Positions 51,157 through 59,906 of a DNA stretch of 64,000 bases are shown here, in pieces. Where the stretch lies: the NCBI GenBank assembly GCA_026002855.1, contig BPGD01000001.1, forward strand, positions 1,701,972 to 1,765,971. Reading direction: 5' to 3'. This DNA is from Bryobacteraceae bacterium. GTDB lineage: Bacteria > Acidobacteriota > Terriglobia > Bryobacterales > Bryobacteraceae. Under the pieces are notes generated by a model. It saw nothing but the letters and a program-made list of their open reading frames with translations, did no database searches and had not been told where the DNA came from. The stretch's first letter is position 1. Each line of letters begins with the position of its first letter. Made by a program: the position numbers and the translations under genes.

Positions 51157-51851
51157 GCCGCCGCCCTCCGTTCGTCGCTCAGGATGCGTCCGTCGCGCAG
51201 CGTGATGATGCGCGTCGCATGCGCGGCCAGCTCGCGGTCGTGCGTCACCAGCACGAGCGTCGCCCCCTCGCTGCGGTTCAATGCGAGCATCAGTTCCAGC
51301 ACCTGCCGCCCGTTCACCGAGTCGAGATTGCCCGTCGGTTCATCGGCCAGCAGCAGCGGAGGCTTGCGGATGAAGGCGCGCGCCAGCGCCACGCGCTGCT
51401 GCTCGCCGCCGGAAAGCTGCACCGGATAGTGGTCGCGCCGCTCTTCGAGCCCCACCGCCTTCAGCAGCTCCTGCGCCCGGCGCCGCGCCGCTTCGTAGTC
51501 CTCGCCTGCCAGCTCGGCGGGCAGCAGCACGTTCTCTTCCGCCGTCAACGTGGGAATGAGCTGGTAGCTCTGGAAGACAAAGCCGATCTTGCGCCCGCGC
51601 AGCACCGCCAGCCGGTCTTCGTCCATCCGGCTGATCTCTTCGCCCTCGATCTGAATGGAGCCCGAAGTCGGCGTGTCCAGGCCCGCCACCAGCCCGAGCA
51701 GCGTGGACTTGCCGGAACCGGAAGCGCCCATCACCGCCACGAATTCCGCCGACTCCACATCAAAGCTGATGCCTTTGAGGATCTCCACCCGGTGCGTGCC
51801 GGTGTCGATCGTCTTCGTCACATCTCGGAGGGAAAGAACAGGGGGTTTCAT
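51153..51851 (-). CDS. LolD/YbbA-type ABC transporter ATPase
   Basis: 232 residues from ATG 51851. Walker A GASGSGKST, LolD-type IGFVFQSYQLIPTLTAEENV, signature LSGGEQQRVALARA, Walker B LLLADEPTGNLDS and LVTHD are all intact. It drives the coupled YbbP-like permease. It is divergent from the tesA-like gene at 51887, the same gene neighbourhood as ybbA-ybbP and tesA in proteobacteria. Confidence 0.92.
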   Translation of the reverse strand: MKPPVLSLRDVTKTIDTGTHRVEILKGISFDVESAEFVAVMGASGSGKSTLLGLVAGLDTPTSGSIQIEGEEISRMDEDRLAVLRGRKIGFVFQSYQLIPTLTAEENVLLPAELAGEDYEAARRRAQELLKAVGLEERRDHYPVQLSGGEQQRVALARAFIRKPPLLLADEPTGNLDSVNGRQVLELMLALNRSEGATLVLVTHDRELAAHATRIITLRDGRILSDERRAAA

Positions 51852-51886
51852 CCGGAGGAAAACTCTGTCCTTTATGATGGCAGGAG

Positions 51887-52564
51887 ATGTCGCGCCGCTG
51901 TTGGTTTTTCGCCCTGCTCCTCGTGGGCGCATGCAGCCGGCAGGCGCCGGCGCCGAAGGAGCGCCCTGTGCCGCAGGAGGCCCCGGCGCCCGCAGCCGCG
52001 CCCGCAACCGACACGCGGCCCGTCATCGCCGCCTTCGGCGACAGCCTCACCGCGGGCTACGGCGTCGAACCCGGCGAAAGCTACCCGGACCACCTCCAGC
52101 GGCTGCTTGACGAGCGCGGCTACCGCTACCGCGTCGTCAACCTCGGCATCTCCGGCGATACAACCGACGGCGGCGTCGCGCGTCTTCAGGACGCCCTGCT
52201 GCTCAAGCCGAAGATCGTCATCCTCGAACTTGGCGCCAACGATGGCCTGCGCGGGCTGCCGCTGGATCGCACGCGCGCCAACCTCGATCTCATGATCAAC
52301 GCCTTTCAGGGCGCGGGCGCCAGCGTGGTTCTCGCCGGCATGACCCTGCCCCGCAACTACGGCGCCGCCTACGTGCGCGAATTCGAGCGCATCTTCCGGG
52401 ATCTGGCCCGCCAGCGCCGCACCGTGCTGATCCCTTTCTTCCTGGAAGGCGTGGCGATGCAGCCCGGGCTCATGCAGCCGGACGCGCTTCATCCCAACGC
52501 CGCAGGCTGCCGCAAGGTGGCCGAAATGGTTTTCCGCCACATCGAGCCGCTGCTCGAAAAATAG
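51887..52564 (+). CDS. tesA: SGNH/GDSL arylesterase, TesA-like lipoprotein
   Basis: 225 residues with lipobox LLVGAC (lipidated Cys16) and a Pro/Ala-rich linker. Block I AAFGDSLTAGYGV holds the nucleophile Ser, ISGDTT the Gly, LGANDGLRGLP the Asn, and PDALHPNAAG the Asp/His pair, so all four SGNH blocks are present. TesA-type enzymes hydrolyse acyl-thioesters and esters. CAGGAG precedes the ATG. A TATGAT hexamer lies only 8 nt upstream. Confidence 0.9.
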   Translation: MSRRCWFFALLLVGACSRQAPAPKERPVPQEAPAPAAAPATDTRPVIAAFGDSLTAGYGVEPGESYPDHLQRLLDERGYRYRVVNLGISGDTTDGGVARLQDALLLKPKIVILELGANDGLRGLPLDRTRANLDLMINAFQGAGASVVLAGMTLPRNYGAAYVREFERIFRDLARQRRTVLIPFFLEGVAMQPGLMQPDALHPNAAGCRKVAEMVFRHIEPLLEK

Positions 52565-52582
52565 CCCCGCGGGCCGCTTTCC

Positions 52583-52588
52583 TACAAT
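52583..52588 (+). promoter_or_regulatory. Possible -10 element TACAAT
   Basis: TACAAT 14 nt before the adenosyltransferase ATG, the same distance as at the 40702 gene. No clear -35. Confidence 0.35.
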
Positions 52589-52602
52589 GGGATTACCGCT
52601 CC

Positions 52603-53247
52603 ATGCCGGACCAACCCCCATTTGAAGAGCCGCGGCTGGCGCTCAACCGCATCTACACAAAGACGGGCGACTCGGGTGAAACCCTGCTGGCCAGCGGCGA
52701 ACGCGTTCCCAAGGACGCCCCGCGCGTCGAGTGCTACGGCGCCGTCGACGAGCTGAATGCGTTCGTCGGCGCCGCCGCGCTCACGGCCTCGGGCGAGGCC
52801 GAACGCACGCCGGCCCTTGGTGAACTCGCCCGCATCCTGCTCCGCGTGCAGCACGAGCTGTTCAATCTCGGCTCGATCCTCGCCACCACGCCCGAAAACG
52901 TTCATCCGCGGCAGGCGCGCGTCACCGACGGCGACGTCGCCCAGCTCGAGAGTGAAATCGACCGCTTCAACGCCGCCCTGCCGCCCCTGCGCAGTTTCGT
53001 GCTCCCCGGAGGATCGCGGCTGAACGTTGAGCTGCACATCTGCCGCACCGTCTGCCGCCGCGCCGAACGTCTCCTGGTTGCGGCCGCGCGCACCGAGCGC
53101 ATCGACCCGGTGAACCTGCGCTACCTGAACCGTCTTTCGGACGCTTTCTTCGTCTGGAGCCGCTGGGCGAACCTGCAACTCGGCGCGCCCGAGCTGCTGT
53201 GGTCGCCCAATGAAAGCGCCACGGCGCGGGGCCGTCAGCAGCCATAG
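52603..53247 (+). CDS. Cob(I)yrinic acid a,c-diamide adenosyltransferase, PduO type
   Basis: 214 residues. IYTKTGDSGETLLASGERVPKDAPRVECYGAVDELNAFVG is the ATP-binding N-terminal block of PduO-type adenosyltransferases. FVLPGGSRLNVELHICRTVCRRAERLL is the second conserved block with the Arg used in catalysis. It makes adenosylcobalamin from cob(I)alamin and ATP. No cobalamin synthesis genes are in the window, but the cbiMQO transporter at 25-27 kb fits a need for cobalt. Confidence 0.9.
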   Translation: MPDQPPFEEPRLALNRIYTKTGDSGETLLASGERVPKDAPRVECYGAVDELNAFVGAAALTASGEAERTPALGELARILLRVQHELFNLGSILATTPENVHPRQARVTDGDVAQLESEIDRFNAALPPLRSFVLPGGSRLNVELHICRTVCRRAERLLVAAARTERIDPVNLRYLNRLSDAFFVWSRWANLQLGAPELLWSPNESATARGRQQP

Positions 53248-53366
53248 CGCCGGCCGCCATGTTCCCCGGGGCTTCCCGCGCCCGGCCCGGAATGGCACAA
53301 TGGGGGCGTCGGCCCCGGCCCCGTGCTGCCGGGAGCCCGCTTCTGACGAAGAAGGAGACTGGTTTT

Positions 53367-53984
53367 ATGGAACTGATCCCCACCCAGGAAGAAGTTGTCG
53401 CCCTGTTGCGGCAGACTGGCGCTTTGCGCAAAGGCCACTTTCAATACCCCAACGGGCTGCACTCGGACACCTATCTCCAGGTGGCCATCGCCATGCGCCA
53501 CTATGAGACGGCGAAGCTGCTCAGCGTCGCCTTGAGCCGCAAGCTGCGCGCCCACCCCGAGCTTCGCGCCATCATCCCGGAGCTGTCCATCGTCACGCCC
53601 GCCACCGGCGGCCTGCCGGTGGCCTACGGCGTCTGCGAAGCGCTCCGCGCCAGACAGGTCTATTGGGCCGAGCGCGGCGAAGAGGGCGGCCCGCTGCGCT
53701 TCCGCCCGTTCATTGAACCGGAGCCCGGCGAAAAGGTGCTCCTCGTCGACGACGTTCTTCGCACGGGGAGAAAGCTCACCGAACTGCGGAACCTGATCGA
53801 GTCGAAAGGCGCCCAGGTGGTGGCGCTGGCCGTCATCGTCTACCAGCCCAACCCGGAAACGCCCAAGTTCGAAAACCTCCCCTTTTACTACCTGGCGCAG
53901 TTGGACGCCCTGTATTTCTGGGATTCCGAAGCGGCCGAAGAAAAGGTCAGCCAGCTCGGCCCGCCCGAAAAAGTCTGGATCTGA
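53367..53984 (+). CDS. pyrE: Orotate phosphoribosyltransferase
   Basis: 205 residues from ATG 53367, preceded by GAAGGAG. The type I phosphoribosyltransferase motif is KVLLVDDVLRTGRKL with the PRPP-binding loop, and HFQYPNGLHSDTYLQ near the start is typical of PyrE. It converts orotate and PRPP to OMP in pyrimidine synthesis. The 250 nt after it hold a GAA-loop hairpin and no gene. Confidence 0.88.
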   Translation: MELIPTQEEVVALLRQTGALRKGHFQYPNGLHSDTYLQVAIAMRHYETAKLLSVALSRKLRAHPELRAIIPELSIVTPATGGLPVAYGVCEALRARQVYWAERGEEGGPLRFRPFIEPEPGEKVLLVDDVLRTGRKLTELRNLIESKGAQVVALAVIVYQPNPETPKFENLPFYYLAQLDALYFWDSEAAEEKVSQLGPPEKVWI

Positions 53985-54081
53985 CAGGGAGCAACACGGA
54001 CCCTGGCCCCCTGCGGAACCCGGCCGCGGAATCACCAGACAACGTCCGTGCCTCAGGGAACCTGACAGAGCCGCGGGTGCA

Positions 54082-54098
54082 GCAGCGCGAAGCGCTGC
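54082..54098. terminator. Hairpin between pyrE and the convergent lipoprotein gene
   Basis: Perfect 7-bp stem GCAGCGC / GCGCTGC closing a GAA triloop. It lies in the 247-nt gap between convergent genes; the rest of the gap shows nothing recognisable. No T tract. Confidence 0.35.
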
Positions 54099-54231
54099 GG
54101 GAACCAGCCTCCATGGCCCTGCGGCAGATCCGCGCGGATGAAGATGGCCGCCGGCAAGGCGCGCCGGGGGCCGCTCGCGGTCGCACTTCTGGGCTGCGAC
54201 TGGAGCAAGCCCGCGACGGACTTCGCACTTC

Positions 54232-54783
54232 TCACTTCCGCGGCCTGGCCGCCTGGCGGATCGCTTTCTGGAGCTCGGAGGCCACGCGTCGCGCCGTCGC
54301 GTCCAGCTCGTCCGGCACGGTCCGTTTCGGGCGCGCATAGACCGACCAGACCACGTGGCGCGACCCTCGCGCCACCAGAAAAATCGTCCCCTTGCCGCGT
54401 CCAAAACTGCTCGTGCGTTCGAGGGGCGGCGCCTTGATGTCCAGGGCGGCGGGAGAGCGGTCCCTGTCCTCGTCTTCCTCCTTGGCGGGTTTGGCCTCTT
54501 CCGGTTTCGGCTGCGGATAGAGTTCTTCGAGCGTTTTTTCGAAGGGCTTGCCGATGCGGTCGCTCAGGATGGCATCGGCCAGGGAGGGGTCGGCGACCAC
54601 CTGGAAAACGCCCTGCCGCGTGAGGTGATTGGCAAGGTACTGGTCAAACCCGTTGGCCATGGGCAGCAGATAGACGGTGCGGATCTGGAGCAGCTCCGGC
54701 CCGGCCTGAATCGGCTTCGGGCCCGCTTCCTGGGCCGCGCACGCGGCCGCGCTCGTCGCCATCAACAGCAGCGGCAGAAGCAT
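54232..54783 (-). CDS. Small secreted protein or lipoprotein, unknown
   Basis: 183 residues from ATG 54783 with GGAG 10 nt upstream. The signal MLLPLLLMATSAAACAAQ may be a lipobox (SAAAC) or a type I site. IRTVYLLPMANGFDQYLANHLTRQGVFQVVADPSLADAILSDRIG resembles the outer-membrane-assembly-like fold of secreted DUF proteins in Acidobacteriota, followed by an acidic low-complexity linker (PEEAKPAKEEDEDRD). No function assigned. Its promoter region, with TATAGT on this strand, overlaps that of the divergent glycosyltransferase gene. Confidence 0.65.
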   Translation of the reverse strand: MLLPLLLMATSAAACAAQEAGPKPIQAGPELLQIRTVYLLPMANGFDQYLANHLTRQGVFQVVADPSLADAILSDRIGKPFEKTLEELYPQPKPEEAKPAKEEDEDRDRSPAALDIKAPPLERTSSFGRGKGTIFLVARGSRHVVWSVYARPKRTVPDELDATARRVASELQKAIRQAARPRK

Positions 54784-54812
54784 GAGTCCTGTTCTCCTTG
54801 CGCCAGCAACTA

Positions 54813-54818
54813 TACAAT
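54813..54818 (+). promoter_or_regulatory. -10 element TACAAT (TATACAAT) of the glycan cluster
   Basis: TATACAAT ends 31 nt before the TTG start at 54850; TATAGT on the other strand (54809-54814) could serve the divergent gene. Confidence 0.4.
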
Positions 54819-54849
54819 AGACGGTTTCAGGGGCCGGAAAGACGAACGC

Positions 54850-55527
54850 TTGTACAGGAACCACAAGATCACCGTCGTGATACCCTGCCTGAACGAAGAG
54901 CAGGGCATCGCGGAAGTCCTGCGGCGGATGCCGTCATTTGTCGACGAAATCATCGTCGTCGACAACGCCTCCACCGACCGCACCGCCGAGGTGGCGCGCA
55001 GCTTCGGCGCGATGGTCATCCGCGAGGACGTCCGCGGATACGGCCGCAGCTACAAGAAGGGTTTCAGCATGGCCACCGGGGACATCATCGTCACCCTGGA
55101 CGGCGACCACAGCTACCCGCCCGACGCCATCAGCTACCTGCTGGAGGCGTTCTTCCACCTGGAAGCCGACTTCCTCAACGCCAGCCGCTTCCCGGTCCGC
55201 GACCGCCGGGCCATGAGCTTCAAGCACAAGGTGGGCAACCTGATCCTGAGCCTCGCGATGTCGCTGCTCTACTTCCGCTGGGTGCGCGACTCGCAGAGCG
55301 GCATGTGGGTCTTCCGCCGCAGCATCCTCGACAGGATGAAGCTGGAAAGCGACGGGATGGCCTTCTCTGAAGAGATCAAGATCGAGGCGCTGCGCCTGCC
55401 CGGCGTGCGCTTTGAGGAAATCTCCATCCTGTACTCGTCCCGGCTGGGCGAGATCAAGCTGAATCCGTGGCGGGACGGCTTCTATAACCTCTGGTTCCTG
55501 CTGAAAAAGCGCTTTGCAAGGCGCTGA
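54850..55527 (+). CDS. Family 2 glycosyltransferase (DPM-synthase-like)
   Basis: 225 residues from TTG 54850, preceded by GGAAAG; no upstream ATG suits. VVIPCLNEEQGIAEVLRRMPSFVDEIIVVDNASTDRTAEVA is the GT-A nucleotide-binding half, VTLDGDHSYPPDAI holds the DxD metal site and DSQSGMWVFRR the acceptor-side block. The family transfers sugars to lipid carriers such as polyprenyl phosphate. It is the first gene of a run of five glycosyltransferases. Confidence 0.88.
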   Translation: MYRNHKITVVIPCLNEEQGIAEVLRRMPSFVDEIIVVDNASTDRTAEVARSFGAMVIREDVRGYGRSYKKGFSMATGDIIVTLDGDHSYPPDAISYLLEAFFHLEADFLNASRFPVRDRRAMSFKHKVGNLILSLAMSLLYFRWVRDSQSGMWVFRRSILDRMKLESDGMAFSEEIKIEALRLPGVRFEEISILYSSRLGEIKLNPWRDGFYNLWFLLKKRFARR

Positions 55528-55596
55528 AGCAGTGATATTCTGTTATTTCCCGCCTTGGTTCCCTCCTGCTGAAGACTGCCGCCGGAAAATCGCCGC

Positions 55597-56577
55597 ATGG
55601 AGCAGGAAGTCACCGCCGTCATCCCGAACTGGAACCACGCGGAACTGCTCGAGCGCACGCTGGAGACGCTCGGGCGGCAGACGCGCGGCTGCGCCCGGGT
55701 GATCGTGGTCGACAACGGGAGCACGGACTCGAGCCTCGCCGTGGCCCGGCGCCTAGGCGCCGAGGTGATTCCGCTGGGCCGCAACCTGGGCTTCGCCGCC
55801 GCGGTCAATCGCGGCGTGGCTGCGGCCGCTACCCCCTGGGTCTGGATCCTGAACAACGATGTCGAGCTCCACCCGCAGTGCCTGGAGGCGCTCGCGGCCC
55901 GGGTCGTGGAGGCGGGCGCCGGCTTCGCCGCCCCGCGGCTGAAGCGGCTGGACAACCCTTCTCGCCTGGACGGCTGCTACGATCTGCTGGCCCGCAGCGG
56001 CTGCGCCTGGCGCGCCGGCAGCGGCATGCCGGACGGCCCGCTGTTTGCCGCCCCGCGTGAGATCGCCTTCGCGCCCTTCACGGCGGTGCTCGTGCGGCGC
56101 AGCCTGTTCGAGCAGGCGGGCGGGCTGGATGAGAACTTCGGATCCTTTCTGGAAGACGTCGACTTCTGCCTGCGGTGCGCCGTGGCCGGGGTGCGCGGAG
56201 TGTATGTGCCGGAGGCGGTCGCCTATCACCGCGGCGGCGCCACGTTCGGCGCCTGGGGCGCGCCGATGGTGGAACTTGTGGCGAGGAATCAGGTGCTGCT
56301 GGCGGCCAGGCACTTCCCGCTGCGCTGGTGGTGGCGCGTGCTGGCAGGACAACTCCTCTGGGGCGCTGTGGCCGCCCGTCACGGGCGGCTGGGCGCGTGG
56401 TTGCGCGGCAAGTGGCGCGGGCTTTGCGAGGCCCGGCGCGTGCGACGGGCCGGTCAGCGGGCCGATGTCGAGACCCTGGAGCCGTTGCTCGCCGCCTGCG
56501 AGGAAGACATTCGGCGGCTTCAGCAGGCGGCCCGGCCGGAGCCCTACTGGCGGCTCTATTTTGCGGTGGCGCGATGA
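55597..56577 (+). CDS. Family 2 glycosyltransferase (rhamnosyltransferase-like)
   Basis: 326 residues. TAVIPNWNHAELLERTLETLGRQ, VIVVDNGSTDSSL, GRNLGFAAAVNRGV, WVWILNNDVELHP (DxD equivalent NDVE) and LDENFGSFLEDVDFCLRCAVAG are the usual blocks of WbbL-like enzymes. The C-terminal 90 residues are amphipathic and may lie on the membrane (RWWWRVLAGQLLWGAVAARHG). The stop overlaps the next gene (ATGA). Confidence 0.9.
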   Translation: MEQEVTAVIPNWNHAELLERTLETLGRQTRGCARVIVVDNGSTDSSLAVARRLGAEVIPLGRNLGFAAAVNRGVAAAATPWVWILNNDVELHPQCLEALAARVVEAGAGFAAPRLKRLDNPSRLDGCYDLLARSGCAWRAGSGMPDGPLFAAPREIAFAPFTAVLVRRSLFEQAGGLDENFGSFLEDVDFCLRCAVAGVRGVYVPEAVAYHRGGATFGAWGAPMVELVARNQVLLAARHFPLRWWWRVLAGQLLWGAVAARHGRLGAWLRGKWRGLCEARRVRRAGQRADVETLEPLLAACEEDIRRLQQAARPEPYWRLYFAVAR

Positions 56578-57569
56578 GGCTGGCGGCGTTGGTCATCACC
56601 CACAACTCCCAGGCGCACGTCCGCGCTTGCCTCGAGGCCTGCCTGCGATTCAAGCATGAACTTCCGGCCGGCATCCTCGTCATCGACAACGCCAGCACGG
56701 ACTTCACCTGCGCCGCCGCCGAAGCGTTTGCCGGCGTGCGCGTGGTTCGCAACCGGCAAAACCGCGGCTTCGCCGGGGCGGTGAACCAGGGCTTTCTGAT
56801 GCTGTCGAATGCTGACGCCGTGCTGGTGCTGAACCCGGACGTCGAGATCCTTTCCCCGCCCCGGATTCTGGCACAGGTCCTGGAGCACGACGCACGCATT
56901 GGGGCGGCGGGCGGGCTGCTGCTCGGCCGGGACGGCCGCCCTCAACAGGGCTTCTTCGTGCGCCGCCTGCCCACGGCGGCGGCGCTGGCCCTGGAGGCGC
57001 TCGGCGTGAATCGGCTGTGGCCGGCAAACCCCGTCAACCGCCGCTGGCGGGCGTTGGACCTCTCTGCCGAAGCCCCGGCCGCGGACGTGCAACCGGCCGG
57101 GGCGTGCCTGCTGGTCCGCCGCGAGGCCTGGGAGAAGCTGGAAGGGTGGGACGAGGACTATCATCCGGTCTGGTTCGAGGACGTGGACTTCATCCGCCGG
57201 CTCCTGGATGCGGGATGGAAGTCGGCTTATGTGCCCACATTCCGCGCCCTGCACGCCGGCGGCCATTCGGTTCAACGGCTGGCCTGGGAGGCGCGGCAGC
57301 TATACTGGTACAGGAATCTGTTGCGCTACGTTTCCAGGCACTTGCAGACGCCTGGACGAATCCTGGTTGGCTTGTCTGTCATCGCCGGGGTGTTGCCAAG
57401 GGTCGTGACGGGGATGTTCGCTTCGCGGTCCATTGGCCCCCTGCGCGTCTATGGTAGATTGGTTCGGCTGGCGGCCCGCGCCGCTGTTTTTCCCGCAGCG
57501 GCCGAGCAGCTCCAGCCGGAGGAGGAAACGCGGGAACCGGCGCCTGCGCCGGGGCGACCCCGCATTTGA
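56574..57569 (+). CDS. Family 2 glycosyltransferase
   Basis: 331 residues coupled to the preceding gene by ATGA. ALVITHNSQAHVRACLEACLRF, ILVIDNASTDFT, NRQNRGFAGAVNQGF, VLVLNPDVEIL (NPDVE metal site) and WFEDVDFIRRLLDAGW are the GT2 blocks. C-terminal hydrophobic segment ILVGLSVIAGVLPRVVTGMF could anchor it. It belongs to the same surface-glycan cluster. Donor unknown. Confidence 0.9.
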   Translation: MRLAALVITHNSQAHVRACLEACLRFKHELPAGILVIDNASTDFTCAAAEAFAGVRVVRNRQNRGFAGAVNQGFLMLSNADAVLVLNPDVEILSPPRILAQVLEHDARIGAAGGLLLGRDGRPQQGFFVRRLPTAAALALEALGVNRLWPANPVNRRWRALDLSAEAPAADVQPAGACLLVRREAWEKLEGWDEDYHPVWFEDVDFIRRLLDAGWKSAYVPTFRALHAGGHSVQRLAWEARQLYWYRNLLRYVSRHLQTPGRILVGLSVIAGVLPRVVTGMFASRSIGPLRVYGRLVRLAARAAVFPAAAEQLQPEEETREPAPAPGRPRI

Positions 57570-57587
57570 GTCAGGCTGCTCTTTCAC

Positions 57588-58652
57588 ATGGCATCACACG
57601 ATCTTGTCTCGGTGACCATCGTCACCTACAACAGCGGGCGCTACATCAAGCGGTGCCTGGAATCAGTGCTGGCTCAGAAGGGGCCGCAGATTGAAATCAT
57701 CGTCGTGGACAACAACTCCACCGACGGCACCCGCGACATCCTCGAGCGCTACGAGGACCGCTGCACCATCATCTACAACGACCGCAATATCGGCTTTGCC
57801 GCCGCCCAGAACCAGGCCATCCGTCTCTCCCGCGGCAACTGGGTGCTGACGCTGAACCCGGACGTGTTGCTGATGCCTTATTTCATCCAGGCGCTGCTCG
57901 AGGCGGGCCGGCTCGACAACCGCATCGGCACCGTCTGCGGCAAGCTGCTCGTGATGAGCCCCGACTTCACCATCGACGCCCGCCCGCGCGTCGACTCGAC
58001 CGGGATTTATTTTACGCCCTACCTGCGCCACCTCGACCGCGGCAGCCGCCAGATCGACAACGGCCACTACCTCAAACGCGAATACGTCTTTGGCGCCACG
58101 GCCGCGGCTGCGCTCTACCGGCGGGAAATGATCGACGACATCTCGATCGACGGCGAGTTCTTCGATTCGGACTTCTTCGTCTACCGCGAAGACGCCGACG
58201 TCGCCTGGCGCGCCCAACTGATGGGCTGGCGCTGCCTCTACACGCCCTACGCCCGCGGCTACCACGTGCGCGCGGTGCTGCCGGGCAACCGCCGCGCACT
58301 GCCCAAAGAGATCAATATGCACTCGGTGAAGAACCGCTTCCTCATGCGGATCAAGAACATCACCGGGGACCTCTACCGCCGCCTCTGGCTCCCGATCACG
58401 CTGCGCGACGTCGTCGTCATCGGCTGCTGCCTGCTCTACGAGCACTACTCGCTGAAGGCCTTCTGGCACATCTTCCGTAGCTGGCGCCGGGTGCTGGCCA
58501 AGCGGCGCTGGATCATGGCCCGGAAACGGGTCAGCGACGATTACATGGCGGCGTGGTTCCATCACGACCCGGTCAGCCGCCCGGCCCCGAAAAAGGCCGT
58601 GGCGGCCCTCAGCCCGGCCGCGCGTTCCCAGGCGCAGATCGCCGAAGGGTGA
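57588..58652 (+). CDS. Family 2 glycosyltransferase
   Basis: 354 residues. SVTIVTYNSGRYIKRCLESVLAQ, IIVVDNNSTDGTRDIL, NDRNIGFAAAQNQAIRLS, VLTLNPDVLLMP and FFVYREDADVAWRAQLMGW are conserved GT2 blocks. A hydrophobic segment near residue 280 and a basic tail follow. It has the GT2 pattern of O-antigen or exopolysaccharide enzymes. It lies 18 nt after the previous gene. Confidence 0.9.
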   Translation: MASHDLVSVTIVTYNSGRYIKRCLESVLAQKGPQIEIIVVDNNSTDGTRDILERYEDRCTIIYNDRNIGFAAAQNQAIRLSRGNWVLTLNPDVLLMPYFIQALLEAGRLDNRIGTVCGKLLVMSPDFTIDARPRVDSTGIYFTPYLRHLDRGSRQIDNGHYLKREYVFGATAAAALYRREMIDDISIDGEFFDSDFFVYREDADVAWRAQLMGWRCLYTPYARGYHVRAVLPGNRRALPKEINMHSVKNRFLMRIKNITGDLYRRLWLPITLRDVVVIGCCLLYEHYSLKAFWHIFRSWRRVLAKRRWIMARKRVSDDYMAAWFHHDPVSRPAPKKAVAALSPAARSQAQIAEG

Positions 58653-58805
58653 GCGCCGCCATGGGGCTCTCCTGCTGGCGGGACGGACAGCCTGCGGCGC
58701 CCGCACCGCCCGGCAACTTCGATCACGCCCCTGCGGACAATTGCGGATGGACACGTTGCCGCCCCCATGTCGGCCCGCGGCGTCCCCTTCCTGCGGAGTG
58801 AGTTG

Positions 58806-59906
58806 ATGCGGATCGCGATCCTCGGCACTCGCGGGATCCCCGCCTCCTACGGCGGCTTCGAAACGTTCGCCGAAGAGCTCTCCGTGCGCCTGGTCCGCCG
58901 CGGCCACGACGTGACCGTCTATGGCCGCTCCCCGTGGCCGGAGCCCGTCTGGCGCGGCGTGCGCCTGCGCTATATTCCGCCAGTCCGGCACAAATACCTG
59001 GAGACAGTGGCGCACACGTTTTTTTCCACGCTCGATCTGATGCGCCGTCCGCCGGACGTGGCGCTTTACTGCAACGCCGCCAACGCCGTCTTCACGCCGC
59101 TGGCGCGCCGCGCCGGGGCGCGCGTCGCACTCAATGTGGACGGGCTCGAGCGGAAGCGGAAAAAATGGAACGCGCTGGCGCGCCTCTGGTATCACGTCTC
59201 CGAAGGCCTGGCCACGTTTTGCCCCGACGTCATGATCACCGATGCCAGAGAAATTCAGCGCTATTATCTCAGAAATTACGGGGCAAAATCGGTCTTTATT
59301 CCCTACGGCGCCGAGACCGGAAAGGTGGAAACGCGCGCGGCGCTGGACGCGCTGGGCCTCGAGCCCAGCCGCTATTTTCTCTACGTGACGCGGTTTGAAC
59401 CGGAGAACAACCCGCTGATGGTGCGCCGCGCCTTCGAGCGCGTGAGCACGGATCTCCGCCTCGTGCTTGTCGGCGACGCGCCCTACGCGCAGGACTATAT
59501 CCGGCAGGTGAAGGACACGCGCGACCCGCGCATCCTGTTTCCGGGCGCCATCTACGGGCCGGGTTACCGCGAGCTTCAGTCGCACTGCCATGCCTACATC
59601 CACGCCACCGAGGTCGGCGGCACGCATCCGGCGCTCCTCGAGGCCATGGGCCGCGGGGCGCTGGTGCTCTACCTCAGCACGCCGGAGAACGAGGAAGTCG
59701 CCGGCGGCGTGGGCCTGCCCTTTCACGACGAAGAGTCGTTGGCGCAGCAAATCCGCGAATCGCTCGCCATGCCGGAAGCCGAGCGGCGGAGGCTGGGCGA
59801 GGCCGCCATGCGGCGCGTGGAACAACGCTACGGTTGGGAGGCCGTCACCGACGCCTATGAACGTCTCTTCGAACAATTGTTGGCCGGAGGCCCGCACCTG
59901 GGCTGA
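58806..59906 (+). CDS. DUF1972-type family 4 glycosyltransferase
   Basis: 366 residues from ATG 58806. MRIAILGTRGIPASYGGFETFAEELSVRLVRRGHDVTVYGRS is the DUF1972 N-terminal half found in rhamnosyl/galactosyltransferases. The GT-B C-terminal half has FLYVTRFEPENN and the EX7E-like block HATEVGGTHPALLEAMGRG. It ends 50 nt inside the alr gene. Confidence 0.9.
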   Translation: MRIAILGTRGIPASYGGFETFAEELSVRLVRRGHDVTVYGRSPWPEPVWRGVRLRYIPPVRHKYLETVAHTFFSTLDLMRRPPDVALYCNAANAVFTPLARRAGARVALNVDGLERKRKKWNALARLWYHVSEGLATFCPDVMITDAREIQRYYLRNYGAKSVFIPYGAETGKVETRAALDALGLEPSRYFLYVTRFEPENNPLMVRRAFERVSTDLRLVLVGDAPYAQDYIRQVKDTRDPRILFPGAIYGPGYRELQSHCHAYIHATEVGGTHPALLEAMGRGALVLYLSTPENEEVAGGVGLPFHDEESLAQQIRESLAMPEAERRRLGEAAMRRVEQRYGWEAVTDAYERLFEQLLAGGPHLG

